Of a stretch of 6,291 nt of DNA, positions 1 to 5,867 are shown one piece after another (within the stretch, counting starts at the first letter, position 1; each line of letters opens with the position of its first letter). The translations under genes and the position numbers were made by a program. This stretch comes from Candidatus Treponema faecavium. GTDB taxonomy: Bacteria > Spirochaetota > Spirochaetia > Treponematales > Treponemataceae. The stretch spans positions 1 through 6,291 of the forward strand of contig DXHG01000086.1 of assembly GCA_019113455.1 (NCBI GenBank), in the 5' to 3' direction. The notes beneath the pieces were generated by a model that ran no database searches, was not told the origin of the DNA, and saw nothing but the letters and a program-made list of their open reading frames with translations.

Positions 1-708
1 TTTGCGGATGCAGGCGTGTCGTCGACCACCAAGGGCGAAACGCTCGCCGATACAATCCGTGTCGCTGCGGCGTACGCAGACGTGATTGCGATGCGCAATC
101 CAAAGGAAGGTTCCGCGCTGCTTGCGTCTCAGTATTCCCGCGTTCCGGTAATCAACGCCGGAGACGGCGGACACCATCACCCGACACAGACGCTTACCGA
201 CATGCTCACGATACGCGCGCTTACAGGCAGTCTTGGCGGGCACGTTATCGGCGTGTGCGGCGATCTGAAATTCGGCAGAACCGTGCACAGCCTCTGCAAG
301 GCGATGAGCCGCTATCCGGACAACCGCTTTGTGCTTATCAGCCCCGCGGAGCTTTCCGTTCCCGACTACATAACGGAGCAGGTGTTTAAGAAAAACGGCG
401 TGCGGTTCTCTTCGGCGGAGCGGCTGGAGGACGTTATCGGCGAGCTTGATATCTTATACATGACGCGGGTGCAGCGGGAACGGTTCTTTAACGAACAGGA
501 CTATATCCGGCTCAAGGACAGCTATATACTTGACCGCGCCAAGATGAAGCTCGCCAAAAAATCGCTCATTGTGCTGCATCCGCTGCCGCGGGTAAATGAA
601 ATTGCGGTGGAAGTAGATGACGACCCGCGCGCCGCTTATTTTAAGCAGGTGCGCTACGGGATGTTCGCGCGCATGGCGCTTATCGCAAAACTCACAGGAG
701 CTCTGTAA
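1..708 (+). CDS. pyrB: Aspartate carbamoyltransferase catalytic chain, 5'-truncated
   Basis: Catalyses carbamoyl phosphate + L-aspartate to N-carbamoyl-L-aspartate, the committed step of UMP synthesis, in the cytoplasm. The frame is open from base 1, so the gene begins upstream. The 235 residues seen lack roughly the first 70-75 of a chain usually near 305-310 residues, including the STRT phosphate-binding motif. Visible family motifs are the active-site loop TTKGETLAD (the lysine that reaches into the neighbouring subunit's site), NAGDGGHHHPTQTL, GDLKFGRTVHS, DILYMTRVQRERF, VLHPLPRVNEIA and the C-terminal GMFARMALI. The sequence closely resembles the enterobacterial type that pairs with a regulatory chain, and pyrI does follow. 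The stop TAA shares its last base with the pyrI ATG. Upstream control such as a leader or attenuator is outside the window. The identity is secure. Confidence 0.96.
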   Translation, partial: FADAGVSSTTKGETLADTIRVAAAYADVIAMRNPKEGSALLASQYSRVPVINAGDGGHHHPTQTLTDMLTIRALTGSLGGHVIGVCGDLKFGRTVHSLCKAMSRYPDNRFVLISPAELSVPDYITEQVFKKNGVRFSSAERLEDVIGELDILYMTRVQRERFFNEQDYIRLKDSYILDRAKMKLAKKSLIVLHPLPRVNEIAVEVDDDPRAAYFKQVRYGMFARMALIAKLTGAL

Positions 709-1148
709 TGCTGCATGTAGACACAATAAAAAACGGACTGGTAATAGATCATATCCGCGCCGGCTGCGGGCAGCGCATTTTTTCGTGGCTGGGTCTCGAC
801 AAAGCGCCGTTCTGCGTTGCGCTGATTATGAATGTATCGTCAAAGCAGATGGGCAAGAAAGACATCATTAAAATAGATAACATTATCGATATTGATTATT
901 CGGTGCTGGGGTTTATCGATCCTAATATCACGGTAAACGAAGTACAGGACGAAAAAATCGTGCGCAAAGTGTCGCTTTCGCTGCCGGAGCGCGTCGAAAA
1001 CGTGATTGTCTGCCGCAATCCGCGCTGCATAACGAGCACGGAGCGGTATGTAACGCAGGTGTTTAAGCTTTCTGACCGCGAAAAGGCGGAATACCGCTGC
1101 GCATACTGCGACGAAGCGTATCATCCCGGTGCAGGCGGTGAACTCTGA
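708..1148 (+). CDS. pyrI: Aspartate carbamoyltransferase regulatory chain
   Basis: Non-catalytic subunit of 146 residues that bridges PyrB trimers in the dodecameric enzyme and, in the family, binds nucleotide effectors (CTP/UTP inhibit, ATP activates). The N-terminal allosteric domain (about residues 1-98) includes IKNGLVIDHI, KKDIIKIDN and the FIDPNITVNEV segment. The C-terminal zinc domain has the four expected cysteines, C102-x4-C107 and C131-x2-C134. Length is close to the usual 150. The ATG overlaps the pyrB stop by one base (TAATG) and is preceded by AGGAG at 696-700, seven bases upstream, so the start is well supported and translation is probably coupled to pyrB. Its own stop overlaps the pyrC start in the same way. 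Whether this enzyme responds to CTP cannot be told from the sequence alone. Confidence 0.96.
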   Translation: MLHVDTIKNGLVIDHIRAGCGQRIFSWLGLDKAPFCVALIMNVSSKQMGKKDIIKIDNIIDIDYSVLGFIDPNITVNEVQDEKIVRKVSLSLPERVENVIVCRNPRCITSTERYVTQVFKLSDREKAEYRCAYCDEAYHPGAGGEL

Positions 1149-2545
1149 TGCTGCTGTACAATGTGCGTCTTGTTGACGAATGCAGCGACTGCCGCGGCGC
1201 GCTGTGCATACGGGACGGTCTGATACACAGTGTGCACCAGGGCGTGTGCGCACAAGCGGACGCGCGCCGCCTCGCGGCGGCGCTTGCTGACACGGAGCTT
1301 ATCGACGGCGGTTCGCTTGTGCTTATGCCGTCGTTTATCGATATGCACGCGCATTTTCGCTATCCCGGACAGCCGGAAAAAGAAACGCTTGAAACGGGGC
1401 TCCGCGCCGCGGCCGCAGGCGGATTCGGCACGCTCGTGCTCATGCCGAACACGGTGCCGGTCGTGTCTTCGGCTGCCGACGCGCTTTCGGTGCAGCGGGA
1501 TGCGGCGGCGTACGGGCTTGCCGATGTGTATCAGTCGATGAGCATCACAGCCGGTTTTGACGGGGAGACGACGGCGCATCTGGAAGAAATTCCGCTTGAC
1601 CGCGCGTCTGCTTCTTTTATTCCGCTTGTTACGGAAGACGGGCGCGACGTTGCGTCCGCAGCGGTGCTGTTTTCTGCAATGCAGTGCTGCGCCGTGCGCG
1701 GCGTCGTTGTGTCGTGCCACAGCGAGGATGCTTCACTTGCATTACAGGCGCGGGCGTTCAGGCGGAATGCGCTCGCGCTGCTTGCGCGCGGCGGCGATGA
1801 ACCCTGCCGCATCGCGGAAAACGCGCTCAGGCAGGCGAACGAGCTGCTCGCACTTGCCGAAGACACGGCAACGGAACGGAATCTGCTTGCTGCGGAAGCC
1901 GCCGGCTGCCGCGTGCATATTGCGCACGTGAGCACTGCGCGCGCTCTTGATGCGGTGCGCCGCGCCAAGCGGCGGCGGCCCGCAATGGTAACGTGCGAAG
2001 TTACGCCGCACCATCTCGCCCTCTGCGCCGAATCGGCACAGACGCTCCGCGCGCTCGTAAACCCGCCGCTTCGCAGCGAGGCGGACCGGCAGGCGGTGAT
2101 TGAAGCGCTCTGCGACGGCACGGTGAACGTTATCGCAACGGATCACGCGCCGCACACAGCGGCTGACAAGGCTGCCGGAGCGCCGGGATTCAGCGGGCTT
2201 GAGACCGCGTTCGGCGTGTGCTGCACGCAGCTTGTGCACGCGGGACATATGACGCTCTGCCGTCTGTCTCGGCTTATGTCCGCAGAGCCCGCGCGCATAC
2301 TCGGCCTTGACAGAGGCCCGTGCCCCAAAGGGCGGCTTTTGCCCGGCTATGCGGCTGACGCAGTGCTTGCTGATCCTGATGCGGAGTGGTCGGTTAACGC
2401 GGCGGCGTTTGAGTCGCGCGGCAAAGCGACCCCGTTTGACAAGGCTCTCCTTACCGGCAAAGTGCGCGCCGTACTGCGCCGCGGCCGGTTCGTCTACCGT
2501 GATGCAGACGCGGGCGTCATAGACACTGTGATGCGCCGCTTATAG
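1148..2545 (+). CDS. pyrC: Dihydroorotase (type I, amidohydrolase family)
   Basis: Zinc enzyme that reversibly cyclises N-carbamoyl-L-aspartate to dihydroorotate, the step after PyrB/PyrI. The 465 residues contain the amidohydrolase metal and substrate motifs in order: DMHAHFRYPG (65-74, with metal histidines 67 and 69 and the substrate arginine 71), PNT near 100-102, TEDG at 162-165, CHSED at 190-194, HIAHVST at 257-263, TPHH at 286-289, NPPLRS at 305-310 and ATDHAPH at 330-336 (catalytic aspartate 332). This fits the longer type I (PyrC/allantoinase-like) dihydroorotases rather than the about 345-residue E. coli type. The length is slightly above the usual 425-450, the excess lying in loops and the C-terminal tail. 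The ATG overlaps the pyrI stop (TGATG), with only a weak purine-rich stretch upstream, so coupling to pyrI is likely. The last 17 codons and the stop overlap the opposing lipoprotein gene. Confidence 0.95.
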   Translation: MLLYNVRLVDECSDCRGALCIRDGLIHSVHQGVCAQADARRLAAALADTELIDGGSLVLMPSFIDMHAHFRYPGQPEKETLETGLRAAAAGGFGTLVLMPNTVPVVSSAADALSVQRDAAAYGLADVYQSMSITAGFDGETTAHLEEIPLDRASASFIPLVTEDGRDVASAAVLFSAMQCCAVRGVVVSCHSEDASLALQARAFRRNALALLARGGDEPCRIAENALRQANELLALAEDTATERNLLAAEAAGCRVHIAHVSTARALDAVRRAKRRRPAMVTCEVTPHHLALCAESAQTLRALVNPPLRSEADRQAVIEALCDGTVNVIATDHAPHTAADKAAGAPGFSGLETAFGVCCTQLVHAGHMTLCRLSRLMSAEPARILGLDRGPCPKGRLLPGYAADAVLADPDAEWSVNAAAFESRGKATPFDKALLTGKVRAVLRRGRFVYRDADAGVIDTVMRRL

Positions 2546-3816
2546 TCTTTCCAGCCTGCGGCCTGCCGGTAGGCGTCGACGCGTGCGGCAGGCACGTGTA
2601 TCTCCGTATTTAAAGGAATCGATTCAAACGCGGCGGCTCCCAGTTCAGGCGGTTCTTTTGCGAGCACTTCTATGACGGAAAGCCGTCCGCAGCCGTAAAA
2701 CGCGGCGGCACCGATACTGACGGTGCGGTCGGGAATCGTGATCCGTTTGAGCCGCGAGCAGTTATAAAAGGCGTTGTCTCCCAGTTTCGTAAGTACGGGC
2801 GGGAGCGCAATTTCCGTGAGCGCCTCGCAGTACAAAAAGGAACTTTCTTCGATAACCGTAAGAGTCGGCGGGAGCGAGACGCGCTGCAGCGATTTGCAGA
2901 ACGAAAAGGCGCTTTCTGCAAGCCGCGCAATGCCGTCGGGAATCGTTATTTCTGTGAGGCTCTCGCAGTGGGAAAACGCCCACGGCCCAAGCAGCGTGAG
3001 AGACGCAGGAAGCGAAATCTCCGCAAGGGAAACGCAGCGCGAGAACGCGCTTTTATGCAGTTCGCGCAGGTTTGGCGGAAGCCGCACGGACGTGAGCGCG
3101 CTGCATTCGTAAAAAGCCCATTCGTGCAGCTCCGTTACCGTGTCGGGAAACACGACATGCGTAAGGCTTGAACAGCCGCTGAACGCGCCCGTACCCACGC
3201 TTACGACGCCGTCAGGCAGCACGCAGTTTTCAAGCAGCGCGCACTGCGCGAAAAGCTCGTCAGGCAGCCGTTCCGCGCCGAACGCCCCCGACAGGTCTAC
3301 CGCCGTAACGCCGCGCGCCCGCACATAGCCTGCGATTGCCGCAAGCGTCTCTTCGCTGATAGCTCCGGCAACGCGGAGCTCGAGGGCGCCTTGCGCGTAT
3401 CCTGCGATGACAGCGCTTGTCGGCGCGCTTTCCGGCACGGGAATGCCGTTTATCGTGAGCGTCGGGTCAAGCGGCGTCCACTGCGCATAGAGCGTAATGT
3501 CGCTCACAGCAGAAATCACGCCGCCGTTTTCATACACGGTTTCGCCTTCGTCCGTGTGCGCGCTCCAGTGAGAAAACACGTGCCCGGGATAGCGGAACGA
3601 TACGGGAACAAGCGCCGTTTCCGTATCGCAGGGTATCTGCTGTGCCTGCATAACGCCTGTGCCGCCGTTTGCGTCGAATGTTACCGTGCAGGTTTGCTGA
3701 GGCGCCTTGCGGCAGGCGGCGCAGATGCAGAGAACGTACAGTGCAAGCAGCGCGGCGCGCAAATGCGCGCTCCCCATGCGGCGGCGGCTACGTCCAGAGC
3801 GAGCGGTATATTGCAC
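2494..3816 (-). CDS. Probable lipoprotein with InlB-type domain and BspA-like leucine-rich repeats
   Basis: Predicted exported protein of 440 residues from a GTG start. Residues 14-34 form a basic start plus hydrophobic stretch ending CICAAC, so cysteine 35 is the likely lipidated residue. The box is loose, as in spirochaetes, and prediction is uncertain. Residues 42-113 (VTFDANGGTG to ITLYAQW) match the Listeria-Bacteroides/InlB B-type domain. Residues 200-383 hold eight BspA-type (LRR_5) repeats, with the leading proline recurring exactly every 23 residues at 201, 224, 247, 270, 293, 316, 339 and 362; each has the AF..C..L core. A typical capping segment, HVPAARVDAYRQAAGWKDY, follows. Relatives are often surface adhesins, so binding to host or other bacteria is inferred, not shown. 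The start is chosen for AAGAGG six bases before GTG inside the upstream gene; ATG at 3777 is an alternative with no clear ribosome site but keeps the signal peptide. Confidence 0.88.
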   Translation of the reverse strand: MQYTARSGRSRRRMGSAHLRAALLALYVLCICAACRKAPQQTCTVTFDANGGTGVMQAQQIPCDTETALVPVSFRYPGHVFSHWSAHTDEGETVYENGGVISAVSDITLYAQWTPLDPTLTINGIPVPESAPTSAVIAGYAQGALELRVAGAISEETLAAIAGYVRARGVTAVDLSGAFGAERLPDELFAQCALLENCVLPDGVVSVGTGAFSGCSSLTHVVFPDTVTELHEWAFYECSALTSVRLPPNLRELHKSAFSRCVSLAEISLPASLTLLGPWAFSHCESLTEITIPDGIARLAESAFSFCKSLQRVSLPPTLTVIEESSFLYCEALTEIALPPVLTKLGDNAFYNCSRLKRITIPDRTVSIGAAAFYGCGRLSVIEVLAKEPPELGAAAFESIPLNTEIHVPAARVDAYRQAAGWKDYKRRITVSMTPASASR

Positions 3817-4942
3817 ACATATCCTCTTTTGAAACAGGCTTTATCGTGTTTGCAGGACTGCCCGAAGCGGCCGCGTCCGAAGCCATTTTGTCAATCTGTG
3901 CCGCAAATGCCGCTTCGTCTACGCCGTACTGGCTGAGCGTCTGTATCGCGAGATTCCGGCAGAGTTCGCCGAGCTTTTCGATAAAGAGTTCCGCCGCCTG
4001 CGTGTCGGGCGTGCGGTGAGACGCCGCGCCGATAACGCGCGCAAGCTCTGCGAAGCGCGAACAGCAGCCGTCAAGCGCAAAGCGCAGGCACGCGCAGCTG
4101 AGCATCGCGTTTGCCAGGCCGTGCGGCACATGAAAGAGCGCGCCGATCGGGCGGCTCATGCCGTGCACAATCGTTGTCGACGCATTGTTGATGCAGATGC
4201 CCGCCTGATACGCGGCGAGCGCGAGTTCCCCGCGTGCCTTTTTGTGCGAGCCGTCGCGGTACGCCTGCGGCAGCCACGCAAATATGCGCTTTACCGCCGA
4301 AAGCGCGTACATGTCGGCAAGCGGATTTGCGCGGCGCGATGTGTACGCTTCAACTGCGTGCGTGAGCGCATCCATGCCCGTAGCCGCCGTTACCTGCGGC
4401 GGCGCGGAAAGCGTGAACGCGGGGTCGACAATAGCCAGCCGCGGCAAAAGCTGCTCTCCCTGCAATAAATATTTTACGCCTGCGTCATCGTCGGTAACGC
4501 AGAAATATTTTGTCGCTTCCGAACCGGTTCCCGCCGTTGTCGGTATGAGCGCAAGCGGCGGAAAGCTGCCGGCAATATCCGTTCCGACAAAACAGGTGAT
4601 GTCTCTGTTACTCGTGCCCATCACCGCAATCGCTTTGGCGCCGTCAAGCTGGCTTCCGCCGCCGAAGCCGATGATATAGTCGCAGCCGCTTTCGCGGTAC
4701 GCCTGCGCGCCCGCGTGCAGCATCTGAATCGACGGTTCCCCGGTGATGCCGGTAAATACGTGGTACTCGCGGCCGCGGGAATCGAGCGCCTGTGTAACGG
4801 CGCCGAAACCGGCTTGCGCCGACACGTGCGGGCCGGTGACGATAAACGCCCTTGAGCCGAGGCTGGCGACAGCCTCGGCGGCCTGTTCAAACGCTCCTTC
4901 GCCGATAACTGTTTTTGCCGGCTGGGTAAAGCGGTACGGCAT
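3788..4942 (-). CDS. Iron-containing alcohol dehydrogenase family protein
   Basis: Group III (Fe-ADH) NAD(P)-dependent oxidoreductase of 384 residues, the normal length for the family, presumably cytosolic. The N-terminal nucleotide-binding half has GGGSQLDGAKA at 94-104 and the TTAGTGSEAT segment at 135-144. The C-terminal helical half carries the metal ligands expected from lactaldehyde and 1,3-propanediol dehydrogenases: D191 and H195 in GMDALTHAVEAYTS, H260 in VHGMSRP and H274 in HVPHG. All four are present, so an active metal enzyme is likely. The substrate cannot be assigned; candidates include butanol, propanediol, lactaldehyde or 4-hydroxybutyrate type reactions in fermentation. The ATG start is supported by AAGGAGG at 4954-4948, five bases upstream. 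It is the first gene of an apparent two-gene unit with the repeat lipoprotein, but no metabolic link between the two is evident. Confidence 0.92.
   Translation of the reverse strand: MPYRFTQPAKTVIGEGAFEQAAEAVASLGSRAFIVTGPHVSAQAGFGAVTQALDSRGREYHVFTGITGEPSIQMLHAGAQAYRESGCDYIIGFGGGSQLDGAKAIAVMGTSNRDITCFVGTDIAGSFPPLALIPTTAGTGSEATKYFCVTDDDAGVKYLLQGEQLLPRLAIVDPAFTLSAPPQVTAATGMDALTHAVEAYTSRRANPLADMYALSAVKRIFAWLPQAYRDGSHKKARGELALAAYQAGICINNASTTIVHGMSRPIGALFHVPHGLANAMLSCACLRFALDGCCSRFAELARVIGAASHRTPDTQAAELFIEKLGELCRNLAIQTLSQYGVDEAAFAAQIDKMASDAAASGSPANTIKPVSKEDMCAIYRSLWT
3823..3829 (-). promoter_or_regulatory. Ribosome binding site for the repeat lipoprotein, inside the dehydrogenase gene
   Basis: AAAGAGG on the minus strand ends six bases before the GTG at 3816-3814. 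It lies within the last codons of the upstream dehydrogenase. This favours the GTG start, with a 29-base overlap, over the ATG at 3777, which has no comparable site. It implies translational coupling. Confidence 0.5.
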
Positions 4943-4947
4943 ATGAG

Positions 4948-4954
4948 CCTCCTT
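4948..4954 (-). promoter_or_regulatory. Strong Shine-Dalgarno site of the alcohol dehydrogenase
   Basis: AAGGAGG on the minus strand with a 5-base spacer to the ATG at 4942. It is the strongest ribosome binding site in the window and fixes the start. Confidence 0.85.
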
Positions 4955-4960
4955 TTCCGA

Positions 4961-4979
4961 TACAGTATGCGTTACTGTA
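4961..4979. promoter_or_regulatory. Perfect inverted repeat upstream of the dehydrogenase, candidate operator
   Basis: TACAGTA, five bases (TGCGT), then TACTGTA: perfect 7-bp arms ending six bases before the dehydrogenase Shine-Dalgarno on the minus strand. A dyad of this size and place suits a dimeric repressor site or a short leader hairpin. No regulator gene is in the window. I found no convincing -35/-10 pair upstream on the minus strand; CATAAT at 5017-5012 is the best -10-like hexamer but lacks a good -35. Confidence 0.45.
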
Positions 4980-5179
4980 CCACATTGCGCCCGTTTGTGA
5001 AACCGCGCTTTATTATGGAAAGAAATCTTATTTTACACGGTATAAAACACTCGCGGAAAAGCAGCCCCTTTGCCGTGGGCAAGCGGGCAGCGGCATGCAC
5101 TCTGTACGCTGCACATGCGGCGCTGAATTTGCAGTTCACTGCGGTTCTGGTTCTGCGTGTGTGTGCGCGGCTGTTTTTG
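4980..5179. other. Intergenic stretch without a recognisable gene
   Basis: About 200 bases between the candidate operator and the palindrome array. Short open frames cross it on both strands, but none has a ribosome site with family-like protein sequence. It should contain the dehydrogenase promoter on the minus strand, which I cannot place. Its right part (5137-5158) holds the left copy of an imperfect inverted repeat. Confidence 0.5.
5137..5158 (+). repeat. Left arm of imperfect inverted repeat flanking the palindrome array
   Basis: This 22-bp segment (CACTGCGGTTCTGG...) is complementary at 18 of 22 positions to 5494-5515. The two arms enclose the palindrome array. Weaker complementarity continues outward for about 24 bp. 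It could be the terminal repeat of a small non-autonomous element or a decayed larger palindrome. Confidence 0.4.
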
Positions 5180-5202
5180 TTTGCGGATGATCGGCGGAGA
5201 GT

Positions 5203-5440
5203 TTTCCCGATGGCAAAATTTAATTTTGCCATTTATCAGCCATGAAATTTGCCGATGGCCAGCGGCGCACTTGCCGACGGCAAATTTTTTGTTTGCCGTC
5301 GGCAAATGAAACGTTTGCCGATTGCAAGTGTCTCGCCAGCCATCGGCAAATTTCTTACCGGATAAACGGCAAAATAAATATTTGCCACCGGCAAAATAAA
5401 ATTTGGTAATCGGCAAATTTTTTAGTTTGCCATCGGGAAA
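5203..5440. repeat. Tandem array of 15-bp palindromes with a 22-bp period
   Basis: Eleven degenerate copies of the self-complementary TTTGCCGATGGCAAA start at 5203, 5225, 5248, 5270, 5292, 5314, 5336, 5358, 5381, 5402 and 5426. The step is 22 bp, occasionally 21-24. Every unit keeps at least one exact half-site (TTTGCC or GGCAAA); units at 5292 and 5381 keep both. The spacers are about 7 nt and mostly A/T-rich. A decayed unit may precede (TTTGCGG at 5180) and a CTGCCGGCAG palindrome follows at 5445. Because 22 is not a multiple of three, the repeats fall in all frames, so the region is not coding. The role is unknown: cooperative protein-binding array, origin or partition-like site, or structured RNA are all possible. 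Confidence 0.85.
5244..5354. repeat. Nested long inverted repeats inside the palindrome array
   Basis: An outer perfect 16-bp inverted repeat pairs 5244-5259 with 5339-5354. Inside it a perfect 14-bp inverted repeat pairs 5271-5284 with 5292-5305 around a 7-base loop (TTTTTTG). Each inner arm is itself a palindrome. A transcript or extruded strand could therefore fold either as one long two-part hairpin or as a string of small ones. Confidence 0.75.
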
Positions 5441-5454
5441 TTTCCTGCCGGCAG

Positions 5455-5708
5455 TATGCGGGCTTTTTTTCTGTCAGCCTGCGGGCTTGCAAAACACAGA
5501 ACCCGAACCACAGCGGCCGCAAAGAAAACAGTACATATGCAAAACGCAGCGGCACGCACATAGTGCTGGAAGAAAGGGGGTACGTTTGCCGCTTCGCTCC
5601 GGGCTTAAGTGGTTTCTCTCCCTTTCCAAAAAAACAAAGTATAGAGAGCAGGAAAGAAAAAGCGCGTGCAGCATAAACGACGCTGCCTGGAATTCACCCC
5701 AAAATATA
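5455..5708. other. Intergenic stretch before the tRNA promoter, no gene seen
   Basis: About 250 bases between the array and the tRNA promoter. It contains TGCGGGCTT twice, at 5457-5465 and 5480-5488, a 23-bp step that could be decayed continuation of the array, and the right inverted-repeat arm. I found no open frame with a ribosome site or family resemblance. Confidence 0.5.
5494..5515 (-). repeat. Right arm of imperfect inverted repeat flanking the palindrome array
   Basis: This arm is complementary at 18 of 22 positions to 5137-5158. It lies about 50 bp beyond the last clear palindrome. No flanking target-site duplication is obvious by eye. Confidence 0.4.
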
Positions 5709-5738
5709 TTGACATGCACAGCATAAACACGGTATGAT
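5709..5738 (+). promoter_or_regulatory. Sigma70-type promoter of the tRNA cluster
   Basis: TTGACA at 5709-5714 and TATGAT at 5733-5738 are separated by 18 bp, with A/T-rich sequence (AAAATATA) just upstream. Transcription would begin near 5745, a few bases before the first tRNA. The perfect -35 and near-perfect -10 make this the best promoter in the window. It probably drives at least the first three tRNAs. Confidence 0.8.
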
Positions 5739-5752
5739 ATGCTCACCTTTTT

Positions 5753-5837
5753 GGAGCGGTGTCCGAGTGGTTTAAGGAGGCGGTCTTGAAAACCGTTGTG
5801 CCGAAAGGTACCGGGGGTTCGAATCCCCCCTGCTCCG
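5753..5837 (+). tRNA. tRNA-Ser(UGA)
   Basis: 85-base class II tRNA. The acceptor GGAGCGG pairs with CTGCTCC (one G-T), with discriminator G5837, typical of serine. The D arm has CCGAGTGG. The anticodon loop CTTGAAA (5785-5791) gives UGA, reading UCA and probably other UCN codons. A long variable arm is present, and the T arm is GGGGG-TTCGAAT-CCCCC. CCA is not encoded. First gene after the promoter. Confidence 0.96.
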
Positions 5838-5867
5838 AGGCGGATGAGCAAAAAGGTGCGGTAGTAT

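Noticed and set aside
1121..2248. Long minus-strand open frames under pyrC (1121-1720, 1531-2121, 1742-2248)
   Set aside because: Arginine- and alanine-rich shadows produced by GC-biased third positions of pyrC; no motif or start signal.
2561..2593. Rho-independent terminator after pyrC
   Set aside because: A good stem exists, but no T-tract follows on either side, and the sequence codes for the lipoprotein C-terminal cap. It is kept only as part of the overlap finding.
3391..4468. Plus-strand open frames opposite the lipoprotein and dehydrogenase (3391-3936, 4016-4468)
   Set aside because: Low-complexity arginine/alanine-rich shadows of well-supported minus-strand genes; no ribosome site or family resemblance.
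5012..5040. Dehydrogenase promoter on the minus strand (CATAAT at 5017-5012)
   Set aside because: The hexamer 17 bp upstream is CCGTGT, a poor -35, so it is not reported as a feature.
5033..5416. Minus-strand open frame with recurring KFADG/KFAVGK-like residues
   Set aside because: The residues are just translations of the 22-bp palindromes. The period is not a multiple of three, other frames show the same, and there is no ribosome site or family resemblance.
5203..5440. CRISPR array
   Set aside because: The spacing is regular, but the gaps are only about 7 nt, the repeats are degenerate 15-mers, and no cas gene is present. This is a palindrome array, not repeat-spacer DNA.
5203..5440. Integron attC sites
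   Set aside because: The units are palindromic but much shorter than attC sites, lack GTTRRRY core sites and have no gene cassettes between them.
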